Origin: Locusta migratoria
Lineage: Eukaryota; Arthropoda; Insecta; Orthoptera; Acrididae
DNA length: 64,000 nucleotides
Direction of reading: 5' to 3'
Assembly: GCA_026315105.1 (NCBI GenBank)
Contig: CM048744.1
Location: 354,269,168-354,333,167 of the forward strand
Shown: piece by piece, positions 22,283 to 31,800 of the stretch
Layout of the letters: each line of letters begins with the position of its first letter
Position numbering within the stretch: the stretch's first letter is position 1
Program-made: the position numbers and the translations under genes
Notes under the pieces: model-generated
The model's database searches: none
What the model was told of the DNA's origin: nothing
What the model saw: only the letters and a program-made list of their open reading frames with translations

Positions 22283-22533
22283 TAATCCAATAAACGCAAC
22301 ACTCGCTATTGGCGCGTGTCGTCTTGTTACACGCTCCATGCAATGAACTCCCATCTGCGCAAATGTCCCGCCGTTATTGAAGGTTCCGGTAAAATTTCGA
22401 TATAAAATTACGGAACAGGATGCAGTAGTTGATGTAAAAAAAATGTACGGAACTTCCGCGGAAGTGTCTGACTTGACTTTGCAACCGACACTAATCTAAG
22501 CAAATGGAAGGGTTAGAGATTCCTACCAGCTGA
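22283..22533 (+). repeat. Direct repeat unit, right of Helitron
   Basis: Second copy of 17962-18202, starting at the T directly after the CTAG terminus and ending GATTCCTACCAGCTGA. It has an insertion of about 10 bases in the middle relative to the left unit. Confidence 0.9.
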
Positions 22534-22539
22534 AATAAA

Positions 22540-23305
22540 CTTTTCAGCAGATCGTGTTCGTGGCGTACAACGTACGTACATGACCCGTGGCTTCTACTTA
22601 CCTCAGCCGCAAGTGAACAAGGGCGCAGCAGCTTGAGGCATCTAGCCTAGAGACAAGCTTCGGGTAATGTTAGGCCGCAGGCAGGCTGTGTATCACACGT
22701 ACACAGCTGTCGCCGCCACAGCTTTTCCGGTCGTCGGGCGGGCGAGTGCGGCCGTATTTGCCGTGAGGAGGCGCCTGGTTGGCCGGCCGTGTCAGCTGAT
22801 GTTTTCTTCTGTACGGGCGCGTGAATCAGCAGAAGGCGCCTCTGTTTGTGCGTCACGCACGAGAGGACGACTAGTGCGCAGGTCCCCAGGGGCAGTGGCT
22901 CGCTGTCTTCGCCTCAGGTGACTTCGTACATCGTTACGGGTGCCATGTATCTACCTAATGGCACTCGTTTGGTTATCTGTAACACCTGCTAGTCACTGTA
23001 TCGCTGTGTCTCACTGGTTTTTACAGCTTCACCAGATAGTGGGAAGAACGAGACACTGCGCTCGTATCGTACCAAACAAACTAGTGCAGTTGTTAGTACG
23101 CTATACTGTTCGCACGTTCACACGCGCACACACAATATTGATTGGGACAAGGGATAACGTTGTTCTGGAATTAAAATATTCTCATTTCCAAGGTTACCAA
23201 CAAAGGTTTTGGGAGATTTTTCAGAGCCACTAGGCGAATACAGTAACTGACGTCGTCCTCTCAAAATATTGGCGGTTGATAATCAAGGAGTGCATATTTC
23301 ACGGG
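22540..23305. other. CpG-rich block, no gene recognised
   Basis: From about 22560 to 22940 the sequence is GC- and CpG-rich, in contrast to its surroundings (words such as GCCGCAGG, GTCGTCGGGCGGGCGAGTG, CGGCCGTATTTGCC). Open frames of 69-97 codons exist on both strands with no domain. It could be a host promoter or first exon, or a CpG-rich repeat. From 22940 to 23305 nothing is recognised. Confidence 0.4.
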
Positions 23306-23643
23306 CAGTATCTTCTATATCTACATACATACTCCGCAACCCACTCAAAGGTGCGTGGCGGAGGGTACCTAGTACCACTACGTGTTACTTGATTTCCTGT
23401 TCCTCTCCCATATAGAACGAGGGAAAAACGAACGGTCGTATGCATCTGTAAGAACCCTAATCTCTCTGATCTTATCTTTGTGGTCTTTACGCAAAACGTT
23501 GTGTGGCGTTACAATCGTCCTGTAGTACCCTTCAAATTAGGTCCACTAAATTTCGTCAACAGTTAATACAATTCCTTGAGACAACGTTGTCTCGTTATAC
23601 TAAAGGTATTAAATATAAGCAAAATCATTGAATTAAAATTTAT

Positions 23644-23716
23644 GCTGTGGCCAGGAATCGAACCCGGGACCTCCTACTTACTAGGTAGGTGCTTTAGACC
23701 ACTCAGATAACACAGT
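23644..23716 (-). tRNA. tRNA-Thr(AGT)-like domain, probably a pseudo-tRNA
   Basis: 73 nt on the minus strand. The anticodon arm is CCTAC-CTAGTAA-GTAGG, fully paired, with AGT at the anticodon position. The T arm is CCGGG-TTCGATT-CCTGG. The acceptor pairs at five of seven positions. It lies inside a mobile element, so I do not regard it as a functional gene. Confidence 0.55.
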
Positions 23717-23899
23717 GTTTTAGCCAAAGCAAAGGCGGAATAGTTCATATTCGCGTTCTTTGCTAGGGGTGCTATTCCAATGTAGGAGAGCCCTGGCAAT
23801 TTGATACGCATTTCACAGGGAACATGAGGCAGAATTAAAGTATGTGGTGTGGAGAGAGACGTGCTTTAAGTCAGTCCGTGTAGTTGCTTTGGCTGCAAC

Positions 23900-23972
23900 G
23901 CTGTGTTAGCTGAGTGGTCTAAAGCACCTACCTAGTAATTAGGAGGTCCCAGGTTCGAATCCTGGTCACAGC
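23900..23972 (+). tRNA. tRNA-Thr(AGT)-like domain, probably a pseudo-tRNA
   Basis: 73 nt, from GCTGTGT to TCACAGC (six of seven acceptor pairs). The anticodon arm is CCTAC-CTAGTAA-TTAGG with one mismatch. The variable loop is AGGTC and the T arm CCAGG-TTCGAAT-CCTGG is perfect. It mirrors the domain at 23644-23716. Confidence 0.55.
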
Positions 23973-24170
23973 TTAAATTTTAATTCTATGCCTCTCCTTA
24001 TGTTGAATACCTTTCGTCAACAGTGTTTCTCGGAAACAACGACTGCCATTTGAGTTCCCGAAGTATCTCAGTTACACTCGCGCGAACCGACCAGCAGGAC
24101 CATCTTTACCAGGAAGTGCAAGGGGGTGCGCGGCACCCCGGCGCCGGTACCCAGGGGGCGCAGGGCGGGG

Positions 24171-24310
24171 GTGGTCGCGTGGTCCAAGGCGCCATGTCGT
24201 GAAGGGAGTGGCCGCTCCCGCTGGAGGTTCGAGTCCTCCCTCGAACATGGTTGTTTGTAAGCTAGTTTAACTGGTGTGTAAGAGTAGGCACCGATGACTA
24301 ACTGTTTGCT
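24171..24310 (+). mobile_element. SINE family B relative, diverged
   Basis: Head with GGTCCAAGGCGCC and GGAGGTTCGAGTCCTCC, then TAGTTTAACTGGTGTGTAAG and ACCGATGAC in place of GACTGATGAC. A degraded 3' domain follows. No target duplication was seen. Confidence 0.65.
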
Positions 24311-24819
24311 TCCGTAAGTACTCGCACACATTTCGCCTGGAGAATCCCTTATACCATGTCCCATCTTCCAGTTTTGAGAATTACTGAATAAACATTCATT
24401 ATACCTGTAAGAATGTAGGCACCGATACTGTCTACAAATATGCCTCATGGAGCTTTCGGCACAGCTTCGACTTTCGATGGGCAAATATAAGTGGATGGGA
24501 AAATGTAAGTTGCACAAAATATGACGGTTTTGCATAGGAATAAATCGAATAACTTGACTGCCGTTGCAGAAAGGAAGTGCGTGTGAAAGGAAATGTTTAC
24601 GTAATACACATTCAGTGGTATCGACAAACTGCAACGCGTAAATTACCCACAGAGTGTTAATACTGCAATTTATAATCATTGGGTATGAAATGTTGCTGAA
24701 ACGTTGTAACGGACTTTATGTTGTTACTTTGTAATCCAGACTTACTTTCATTTGGGAATGAAGATTACAACTGTCCTTTCTGCCTTTCTACTCTGTGACA
24801 TTTCTCATTATAAAAGCCA

Positions 24820-24905
<86 letters not shown>

Positions 24906-25117
24906 CAGTACTATCCTGTTGCTGGAGGGAGAGAGCAAAAACGTAGTGTTTCAACTTTGAACAATAGTTAAAAAGTGAAAATAGATCGTTATATTGATGG
25001 GGAAGAGCTGTTTAAAAGGTTGGAATTGCATAAACAACCCCGCTAGTTTATTTTTATTTATTCCAATAATTTAATGACTGTGTTCCAGAGGTTTCAGCAT
25101 CTTGGCGCATATATTTA
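24311..25117. other. No recognised gene; low-complexity tract
   Basis: Unassigned apart from the A run and AT run at 24823-24904. A 203-codon minus-strand frame (24679 to 24068) crosses the SINE and LINE pieces and has no domain. Confidence 0.55.
24823..24904. repeat. Poly-A followed by (AT)n
   Basis: About 32 A and then about 25 AT units. Confidence 0.97.
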
Positions 25118-25310
25118 ACACTACCTGTGACAGTAGCAGAATGCAAAAGGGCGTTCTCTAAACTGAAAATAAAAAACAATTTACATTCAACCATGACCCA
25201 AACAGACTGACATTTGGCCAGCATAAGACTCGAATCTAAAGTAATTTCAAAACAGATGATATAAAAATGTTTGCCGATTTAAAACCAGAAAAACTTAGTG
25301 TTTCTATATT
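25118..25310 (+). pseudogene. hAT transposase dimerisation-domain fragment
   Basis: The frame reads TLPVTVAECKRAFSKLKIKN, then NLHSTMTQTD, a stop, and HLASIRLESKV. The pattern LPVTVA, then A-or-C, then R-FSKLK, then LRSTM is the C-terminal dimerisation domain of hAT transposases, as in ZMYM1-like domesticated relatives. Stops at several places show decay. No terminal repeats were found nearby. Confidence 0.72.
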
Positions 25311-25642
25311 TTTAAGTAAGTATTAAATAAAAGAAATCGAACATAAAAATTTAATTTTTTGTGTGTTTTTTTTTCCCTTTCAGCATTAAATATGAATGAC
25401 TAGCGACCTGTCGCAGCTTCAGAAGGATGGTATCTAGTAGCGGAGGACTTGCCTATCGTAATTATATACGGTGTACCTGGAATGAAAGATGATGAGTATA
25501 CCAAAACGTGCCAATTTAACACAGCAACCCGTAGCGATCAGCGCTGGGTGACACTCCGCTGACAATTAAGTTCAGTGAAGAGTCCTGTAATATTAATGTA
25601 TATGACCTATGAACTACAGTTACCTTACTGTGCTGCGAAATA

Positions 25643-26549
25643 CACTCCTGGCTATTAAAATTGCTTCACCACGAAGATGACGTGCTACAGACGCAAAATT
25701 TAACCGACAGGTAGAAGCTGCTGTGATATGCAAATAATTAGCTTTCCAGAGCATTCACACAAGGTTGGCGCTGGTGGTGACACCTATAACGTGCTGACAT
25801 GAGGAAAATTTCCAACCGATTTCTCATACACAAACAGCAGTTGACCGGCGTTGTCTGGTGAAAAGTAGTTGTGATGCCTCCTGTAAAGAGGAGAAATGCG
25901 TACCATCACGTTTCCGACTTTGATAAAGGTCGGATTGTGGGCTATCGCGATTGCGGTTTATCGTATCGCGACATTGCTGCTCGCCTTGGTCGCGATCCAA
26001 CGACTTAGCAGAAAATGGAAATCGGTGGATTCAGGAGGGCAATACGGAACACCGTGCTGGATCCCAGCGGCCTTGTTCCATACCAGTCGAGATGACAGAC
26101 ATCTTATCCGCTTGGCTGTAAACGGTCGTGCATCCACGTCTCGATCCCTGAGTCAACAGATGGGGACGTCTGCAAGACAACAACCATCTGCACGAACAGT
26201 TCGACGACGTTAGCAGCAGCATGGACTATCAGCTCTGAGACCATGGCTGCGTTACCCTCGACGCTGCATCACAGACAGGTGCGCCTGCGATGGTGTACGC
26301 AATGACGAAGCTGGGTGCACGAATGAAAACGTCCTTTTTTCGGAGGATTCCAGGTTCTGTTTACAGTGTCATGATGGTCGCATCCGTGTTTGGCGACATT
26401 GGAAGCGTGTATTCGTCATCGCCATACTGGCGTATCCCCCGGCGTGATGGTATGGAGTGCCATTGATTACACGTCTCGGTCACCTCTTGTTCGCATCGAC
26501 GGCACTTTAAACAGAGGTCGTGACATTTCGGTTTTGTTACGACCCGTGG
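25643..26549 (+). mobile_element. Tc1 element, 3'-truncated
   Basis: Left end CACTCCTGGCTATTAAAATT follows TA (25641-25642). Homology to the copies at 2168 and 12201 runs to about 26549 (ACGACCCGTGG) and stops abruptly where a mariner fragment begins. The right terminal repeat is absent. Confidence 0.9.
25874..26549 (+). pseudogene. Tc1 transposase, N-terminal two-thirds, frameshifted
   Basis: The ATG at 25874 starts MPPVKRRNAYHHVSDFDKG. The helix-turn-helix segment is present, then frames shift. It preserves the stretch GTSARQQPSARTVRR and the RFCLQ region, but a 25-bp deletion near 26400 removes part of the core. The second Asp and Glu region is missing because of the truncation. Confidence 0.82.
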
Positions 26550-26930
26550 GAACAACGCTGCAAGATACGTTGAAATTTTGACCCGTTTCATACGTCTACG
26601 CAGGGTACGACCTAGTACGCGCAACAAGATTCCTGGTTTTTGTTCACGACAACGTTCACCGAAACACAGCCAATATTCTCAAACAGTTACTGGCAAAAAA
26701 CGTGGTGATGCAACTTTTTACATCCACCATACTATCCGGATCTGAATCCTCCGGACTTCTTCCTATTCCCTCGACTCAAGACCGCTTTGATTTGACGATA
26801 TTCCTGACATACAAAGAAACGTGACGAGGTTTTTTAACACCTTCTCAAAGGAAAGGCCCCAGGACTTGTATCTCAGACCTCAACGGTGAATAGTTGTGAA
26901 AGGCGACTATTTTTAAAGACAGTGAGGTAA
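26550..26930 (+). pseudogene. Mariner-like transposase fragment fused to Tc1
   Basis: Recognisable parts are VHDNVHRNTANILKQLLAKN (second Asp region) near 26640-26705, a degraded HPPYYPDLNPPDFFLFPRLK-like stretch near 26725-26785 in shifted frames, FDDIPDIQRNVTRFFNTFSK near 26795-26855 and DLYLRPQR then stop. This is mariner-like, not Tc1. Neither end of a mariner element is visible. Confidence 0.7.
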
Positions 26931-27289
26931 CTATAGTTCATCTACACTAATGTTACAGGTCTATTCACCGAACTTTGTCAGAGGTTGTATCTGAAAGGAT
27001 AACGCTGATCTATAGCGCAGAATTTAAGAGAACGTGTGTATATTCTTCGCTTGAATCTTCTGCGACCTTATAGTTGGGAAAAAATTTTCGACTGGTCTCG
27101 ATACAATTAAGGATTAATTATTCGTTTTTGGTTATGAATATCTTGTCTTCGATTGTGACAGTTTCTGTAAAGCGCCAGGTGTAACACTTGTTTCAACGAC
27201 GAACCAGCCAAAGTAATTACACACAAGCTAATATTTCACCAATACCCCCTACAAAAAGGTAAGAGAAAATCAGACGTTCCAGAAATACA
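26931..27289. other. No recognised gene
   Basis: Unassigned AT-rich sequence between the mariner fragment and the LINE. Confidence 0.5.
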
Positions 27290-28253
27290 ATGTATTTTGC
27301 GTACCCTACAAGACACAACCAGACCAAAAACCAGACCAGTTATCAAAGTTGAAGGGCACGAAAAAGATGCAGAGGTTGGGAAGGGTTTAATACAGGGTTG
27401 TAGCCTTTCTCCAATGTTGTTCAATTTGTACATTGAGCAAACTATAAAGGAAATCAAGGAGAAATTTGGAGAAGGAATTAAAAATCAGGGCGAAGAAATA
27501 CAAACATTGCGTTTTGTTTGAGACAGCAAAGGATCTGGAGGAACAATTGAACGGAATGGACAGTGTGTTGAAAGGAGCATATAAGATGAACATTAACAAG
27601 AGCAAAACAAGGGTAATGGAGTGCAGTCTAAGAAAATCAGGGGATTCTGAAGGAATTAGATTACTAACGAAACAATAAAGGAGGTAGATGAGTTTTGTTA
27701 CTTGGGCAGTAAAATAACAAATGCTGGTCGCAGTACAGAGGATATAAAATGCAGAATGGCAATGGGAAGAAAAGCGTTTTTGAAAAAGAGAAATTTGTTA
27801 ACATCAAACTCTAATTTAAGCATAAGAAAGTCCTTTCTGAAGGCATTTGTGTGGAGTGTTGCTTTGTATGGGAGTGAAACATGGACGATAAACAGTGCGG
27901 ACAGAAAGAGGATAGAGGCTTTTGAAATGTGGTGTTACAGAAGAATTCTGAAGATCAGGTGGGTGGATAGTGTACTGAACAGATTTGAGGAGAAAAGAAA
28001 TTTCTGGCATACCTTGACTAAAAGAATGGATAGATTGGTAGGACACATTCTTAGACATCAAGGAATTGTGAATTTTGCACTGGAGGGAAGTGTGTGGGGT
28101 AAAAATCGCAGAGGGAGACCAAGAAATGAATATAGTAGGCAAATTCAAATGGATGTAGGTTGCCATTCTTACGAGGAGATGAAGAGGCTTGCTCAAGATA
28201 GATAAGGTTGGAGAGCTGCATTGGACCAGTCTCCGGACTGAAAACAACAACAA
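27290..28253 (+). mobile_element. RTE-like LINE, 5'-truncated
   Basis: Begins near CCAGACCAGTTATCAAAG, upstream of the RT motif region, and ends CTCCGGACTGAAAACAAC followed by CAACAACAG. The CAA-repeat end is shared with the copy at 37201 (complement). No target duplication was recognised. Confidence 0.85.
27350..28205 (+). pseudogene. RTE-like reverse transcriptase fragment
   Basis: Contains QGCSLSPMLFNLYIEQTIKE, then KTLRF-type text that breaks where about 20 bases are missing, exactly at the FADD catalytic box (near 27514). It resumes as ETAKDLEEQLNGMDSVLKGA, CYLGSKITNAGRSTEDIKCR, SFLKAFVWSVALYGSETWTI and MDRLVGHILRHQGIV. The last long frame is 27702-28205. The catalytic Asp pair is deleted, so it is inactive. 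Confidence 0.87.
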
Positions 28254-28662
28254 CAGGAAACATACAGCCAGTTGTAGACAGAGTTCAGCGCAAATTCAAG
28301 TAGGAAGCTTGTATAGTTTCCCTTGAAAAGCGATGCCAGCACTCAGCCTGAGTATTTAGGATGTGGTGACTAACAGCGACGTTTTTGTGTGTGTTTTCGT
28401 GGCTCCGACAGCTGGCCAGTTAACTGTAGTGTTGGACTGCCGATAAAACGGACGCTTTCCAGGGGATAAGTTGGGGTCCGGAGGCTGTTGACCCGCTGTG
28501 CGCGATAAACAAGGCGGCTGGCACCAGTGTTTTGTAAAGATGGCCTCCTCTGGAGGACTGAGTCACCAGCGCAGCTGCGCGGTGTGGCCCACTTCCTGCA
28601 CCATTCCCTCCACTCGTAAACAAGCACTTCCACGGTCTCACACTGCATACAGAGGTGGTCAC
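28254..28662. other. No recognised gene
   Basis: Unassigned. Open frames of 67-92 codons overlap on both strands without a domain. Confidence 0.5.
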
Positions 28663-28674
28663 AAATATGGATGC

Positions 28675-28874
28675 GCCGGCCGCGGTGGCCGCGGGGACTG
28701 AGGCGCTCCAGTCACGGTCTGCACGGCCACTACAGTGGGGGGTTCGAATCCCGCCTAGGGCATGGATATTTGTGCCGTCCTTAGTATAAGGTAGTTCGTA
28801 AGTAGTTTGTAAGTTTAGGGACTGATGACCCCGTAGTTAAGTCCCATAAGCTATACAAACATTTGAAACATTTG
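28675..28874 (+). mobile_element. SINE family A with target duplication
   Basis: AAATATGGATGC at 28663-28674 and 28875-28886. The 12-bp duplication is perfect. Confidence 0.95.
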
Positions 28875-29193
28875 AAATATGGATGCTCCTCAAGAAATGT
28901 AGATCAGCCAAGACTACACTTTCGCTGTTGTATTTGACCAACAATGGATCCTGTGCAATGTTCTCAACATATTGCAAGTGTCTTCCGCGGTCAGAACGAA
29001 GCCCCTACCACGCCGTAGCGAAGGAGCGAGGGAACTGTCCCTGAATTGAAGCAGCTCATCGCCGCCATTTGCAGGCGAAAATCCTGGTACTGGGGTTCGT
29101 ATGTGAGACGCAACAAGAGCAAAACGAAGCACAAAATAAACGCATGTTTGTTAACAAAAATACTGAGTATTGTAGTCTGTTTAAAAAGTATTC

Positions 29194-29377
29194 GCCGCGG
29201 TGGAGTAGCCGAGCGGTCTAAAGCGTCTCGCTGCGGAGCGCGCGGTTGATCGCCGTGGAGATTCGAGTCCTCCCTGGGGCATGGGTGTTTGTGTTGTCCT
29301 TAGGTTAGTTTACCTAGGTTTAAGTAGTTTGTAAGCTACGGACTGATGACCACGCAGTTTGGTCCGATAGATTTACA
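29194..29377 (+). mobile_element. SINE family B with target duplication
   Basis: A well-preserved copy with GAGTAGCCGAGCGGTCTAAA and a 3' hairpin of the CGGAC...GTCCG type. AAAAAGTATTC is at 29183-29193 and 29378-29388. Confidence 0.93.
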
Positions 29378-29389
29378 AAAAAGTATTCT

Positions 29390-30078
29390 TAAATGAAGTT
29401 TCCCAATTTCCGAAATACGTCTGCATAGAGACACGAAATTAAAGAATGTAAGGCTCTTTCCTGACAAGGTGGAGCGATTTTGCAACGAGATATTTGCATA
29501 AGATAATTTCATGAAAATTGTAAAGTAGCAGAGGTTGCGATTATTATTTAATTCGCGTAATTTTCTATCAGGTCCTGTTTACTTTAGCCGACTTCTCTGT
29601 ATGTTAAGCACGTTTATTTTTGTATAGCACAATTTCATCTACATTCCTTTTCATATTGCATACAATTTTTCTTTCAGCTTGCTCGAATTAGGGTATGAAC
29701 CATAAAACTTTAAATAGGCATTTCATTCGCACATTGCTTTTTATCAGAGATAGTACCTCTCAAAGTGGTCGAGTATGTAACATTCGATCTAATATTCACC
29801 ATTTACGAAGTACAATTACCACCTGTTAAGTGTCTAAAAGCAGTTATACGCCCTGCCTTTGCATCATACTTATATATAGGCTATAATTAAACATCTAAAT
29901 ACCTCATATGCCTACTTCTTCATTCAGCTCAAACTTTGTACATTAATCGTGCTAGTATTTTTATTAATTTATATGCAAATTGAGTGTGAGTACTTGACAT
30001 GTAACAAAAGCACTTTTCTCAGTTTTAGAGGATCATTTTTAAGAGGAAACCTAACAAAAACAAATTCTCGTGATTTAT
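29390..30078. other. No recognised gene; AT-rich
   Basis: Unassigned. No repeat or coding signal recognised. Confidence 0.5.
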
Positions 30079-30090
30079 TATTTCTCCATG

Positions 30091-30255
30091 TTCAAAATTA
30101 ACTGCGGGGTCATCAGTCCCTAAACTTACAAACTACTTATGCACTACCTTATACTAAAGACGACACAAACATCCATGCCCGAGGGGGGGGGATTCGAACC
30201 CCGACCGTAGCGGTCGTGCAGACTGTGACTGGCGCGCCGCAGACCGCTCGGCCAC
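30091..30255 (-). mobile_element. SINE family A with imperfect target duplication
   Basis: TATTTCTCCATG (30079-30090) and TATTTCCCCATG (30256-30267) differ at one base. The copy ends early in the 3' domain (ATTAACTGCGGGGTC in complement), so it lost its last ~30 bases before or during insertion. Confidence 0.88.
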
Positions 30256-30267
30256 TGCGACCGGCTA

Positions 30268-30689
30268 TTTCCCCATGAAAATACTACGTAGTATACAAGT
30301 AATAACTGATCTGTGAAATGTAACATTGTTTCCGTCTTCGTCTTTGCTTCCATTCTTATTGTTACAATTAAGAGCAGCGCACGAACGCCCATGTTTACTC
30401 ACTGTTTCCCTGCAAATGGCGGCTTCTGTCACTTTCAGTGTGGGGACACGACATTAGCGCCAGCGAGCGGCCTAGTTTTTATTTAGCAAGTCTACGGTCA
30501 GAACAGTCTTCCGTGTTATGAATACATTATGTCGCAGTTGAAATTGACAAAATTACTGGTGCATGTACGGCGTGTGCTTCTGTAAATAAGAAACAAGCGT
30601 TTGGTGTCTGAGTGGAAACTGTATCGAAAATTTACATAGCGTAACGGGAATACATCATCCGCTAAGTCACAACGCGAAAAAAAGTGTGT
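30268..30689. other. No recognised gene
   Basis: Unassigned sequence of mixed composition. Confidence 0.45.
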
Positions 30690-30925
30690 GTTTAGTGTAG
30701 GTGAAAGAAGGAAGGAAGCTTAGGGGTTTACGTCCAGTCGACAGCGTAGTCATTGGAGACAGATCTTACGCTCGGATTTTTTGGTAAGGATAGGGAAGGA
30801 AACATTCGGGCATTTGCCTCCAGTGATTTAGGGAAATCACAGGAAATCTAAATCTATATGGTAAGAGGTGGATCCTGAATCACCGTTCTCCAGAATGTGA
30901 GACCAGTGCGTTATTCAGTGTTTGT
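30690..30925 (+). repeat. Interspersed repeat R, longer copy
   Basis: Contains TTAGGGGTTTACGTCCAGTC, then CATTTGCCTCCAGTGATTTA, GGAAATCACAGGAAATCTAA and GAATGTGAGACCAGTGCG. The 3' half corresponds to 81-188. The family is one I recall from orthopteran sequence, but I cannot name its class. Confidence 0.55.
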
Positions 30926-31050
30926 GACAGACGGTTACTGAAGAGGGCCGAACAAAAGTAAGAACTAAAGCTGTAAAAGTCTCTTAAGAACTGAATGTAG
31001 CAATCATGAATCATGTTAGCACTGAAATTAAACGAGGGTGCTCCATAGGT

Positions 31051-31186
31051 GCCGCGGTGGAGTAGCCGAACTTTCCAAGGCGCCTATCTGCTCACCGTCG
31101 GAGGTTAGAGTCCTCCCTTGGGCATTGGTGTGTATTAGTGTAAGTTAGTTTAAGTAGTTTGTAAGCCTAGAGACTGATGACAAGAT
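31051..31186 (+). mobile_element. SINE family B, 5' portion split by LINE
   Basis: Head GTGGAGTAGCCGAACTTTCC and GGAGGTTAGAGTCCTCCC, then the 3' domain up to GACTGATGACAAGA. The remainder (TAAGTCCTATAGATTTAC, 31763-31800) reappears after a LINE fragment, so the LINE is the younger of the two. Confidence 0.82.
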
Positions 31187-31762
31187 TATTTGGAGTAACT
31201 CTTCAAGTCAAGCAAACAAACGTTTTCAGAGTATTATTTGTGGTGTAAATTCACGGACATCCTGCAGAAGCCTCTTCAAAGAACTGGATATATTAACTAC
31301 TGCCTCTCAGTATATTTATTTCTTAATGAAATTTGTCATAAATAATATATCCCTTTTCCCAACAAACAGCTCAGTTCATACGTACTATACTAGGAAGAAA
31401 AATGATCTACATGAGGACTTAAAATCACTTTAGTCCAAAAAGCGGTCCACTACTCAGGAACACATATTTTCAGTAATTTACCAACAACCATAAAAAAATT
31501 AGCTACAAATAAAGATCAGTTTAAGAGGAGCCTAAAAGACTTTCTAGTGGCCAACTCTTACTCCACTGACGAATTCTAAAATAGAACCAAATAATGCATG
31601 TATATGTATTCATACTATTAGTATTATATTATCAGCTCGTAAAACGTATTTACCTGTATTAGTAATATATTATCAACTTGTAAAAAAAAAAAATTGGCAT
31701 GTTCCACATCCATGAGGATCACCTCAACACGGATCTATGGAAGAACCACCTAATCTAATCTT
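31187..31762 (+). mobile_element. Jockey/CR1-like LINE 3' fragment inside SINE
   Basis: A coding remnant at 31233-31480 is followed by a 3' UTR with CATGTTCCACATCCATGAGG and a short TAATC-type repeat end (CTAATCTAATC). Its 3' end abuts the second half of the SINE. Possible target duplication words are too short to trust. Confidence 0.78.
31233..31480 (+). pseudogene. LINE ORF2 C-terminal remnant
   Basis: The frame reads IICGVNSRTSCRSLFKELDI, then YIYFLMKFVINNISLFPTNS and SVHTYYTRKKNDLHEDLKSL with a stop directly after. The LFKEL--L and F-TNSSVH-Y-TR pattern is that of the C terminus of Jockey/CR1-like LINE reverse transcriptases in insects. A stop and frameshift follow. Confidence 0.75.
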
Positions 31763-31800
31763 TAAGTCCTATAGATTTACATATATTCGAACATTTTGGG
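31763..31800 (+). mobile_element. SINE family B, 3' remainder
   Basis: AAGTCCTATAGATTTACATA then TTCGAACATTTT. It is the displaced tail of the SINE that starts at 31051. Confidence 0.78.

Larger units (their letters stand above)
23563..24011. mobile_element. Palindromic tRNA-like element with 12-bp target duplication
   Basis: TTTCGTCAACAG stands at 23551-23562 and 24012-24023, so the unit between is a discrete insertion of 449 bp. Its two halves are inverted around a 183-nt centre. Each contains a tRNA-shaped domain with the 5' ends facing the centre, so internal Pol III promoters would drive transcription outward. The outer parts on both sides read TTTAATTC or its complement and differ beyond that. 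Confidence 0.9.
23312..24110 (-). mobile_element. Jockey/CR1-like LINE tail, interrupted
   Basis: Minus-strand LINE 3' segment. The tail side has CTACATACATACTCCGCAA. It is homologous to 43484-43850. It is split at 23562 by a 449-bp insertion and resumes at 24012. It is non-coding here beyond short fragments. Confidence 0.75.

Noticed and set aside
23644..23972. Two tRNA-Thr(AGT) genes
   Set aside because: Acceptor or anticodon-stem mismatches and location within a mobile insertion make functional tRNA genes unlikely; annotated as tRNA-like.
24068..24679. 203-codon minus-strand open frame as a possible host gene
   Set aside because: It runs through a LINE tail and a SINE head and shows no domain; the openness looks accidental.
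24823..24854. Poly-A as the tail of a processed pseudogene
   Set aside because: No coding remnant or flanking duplication upstream; it continues into an AT run.
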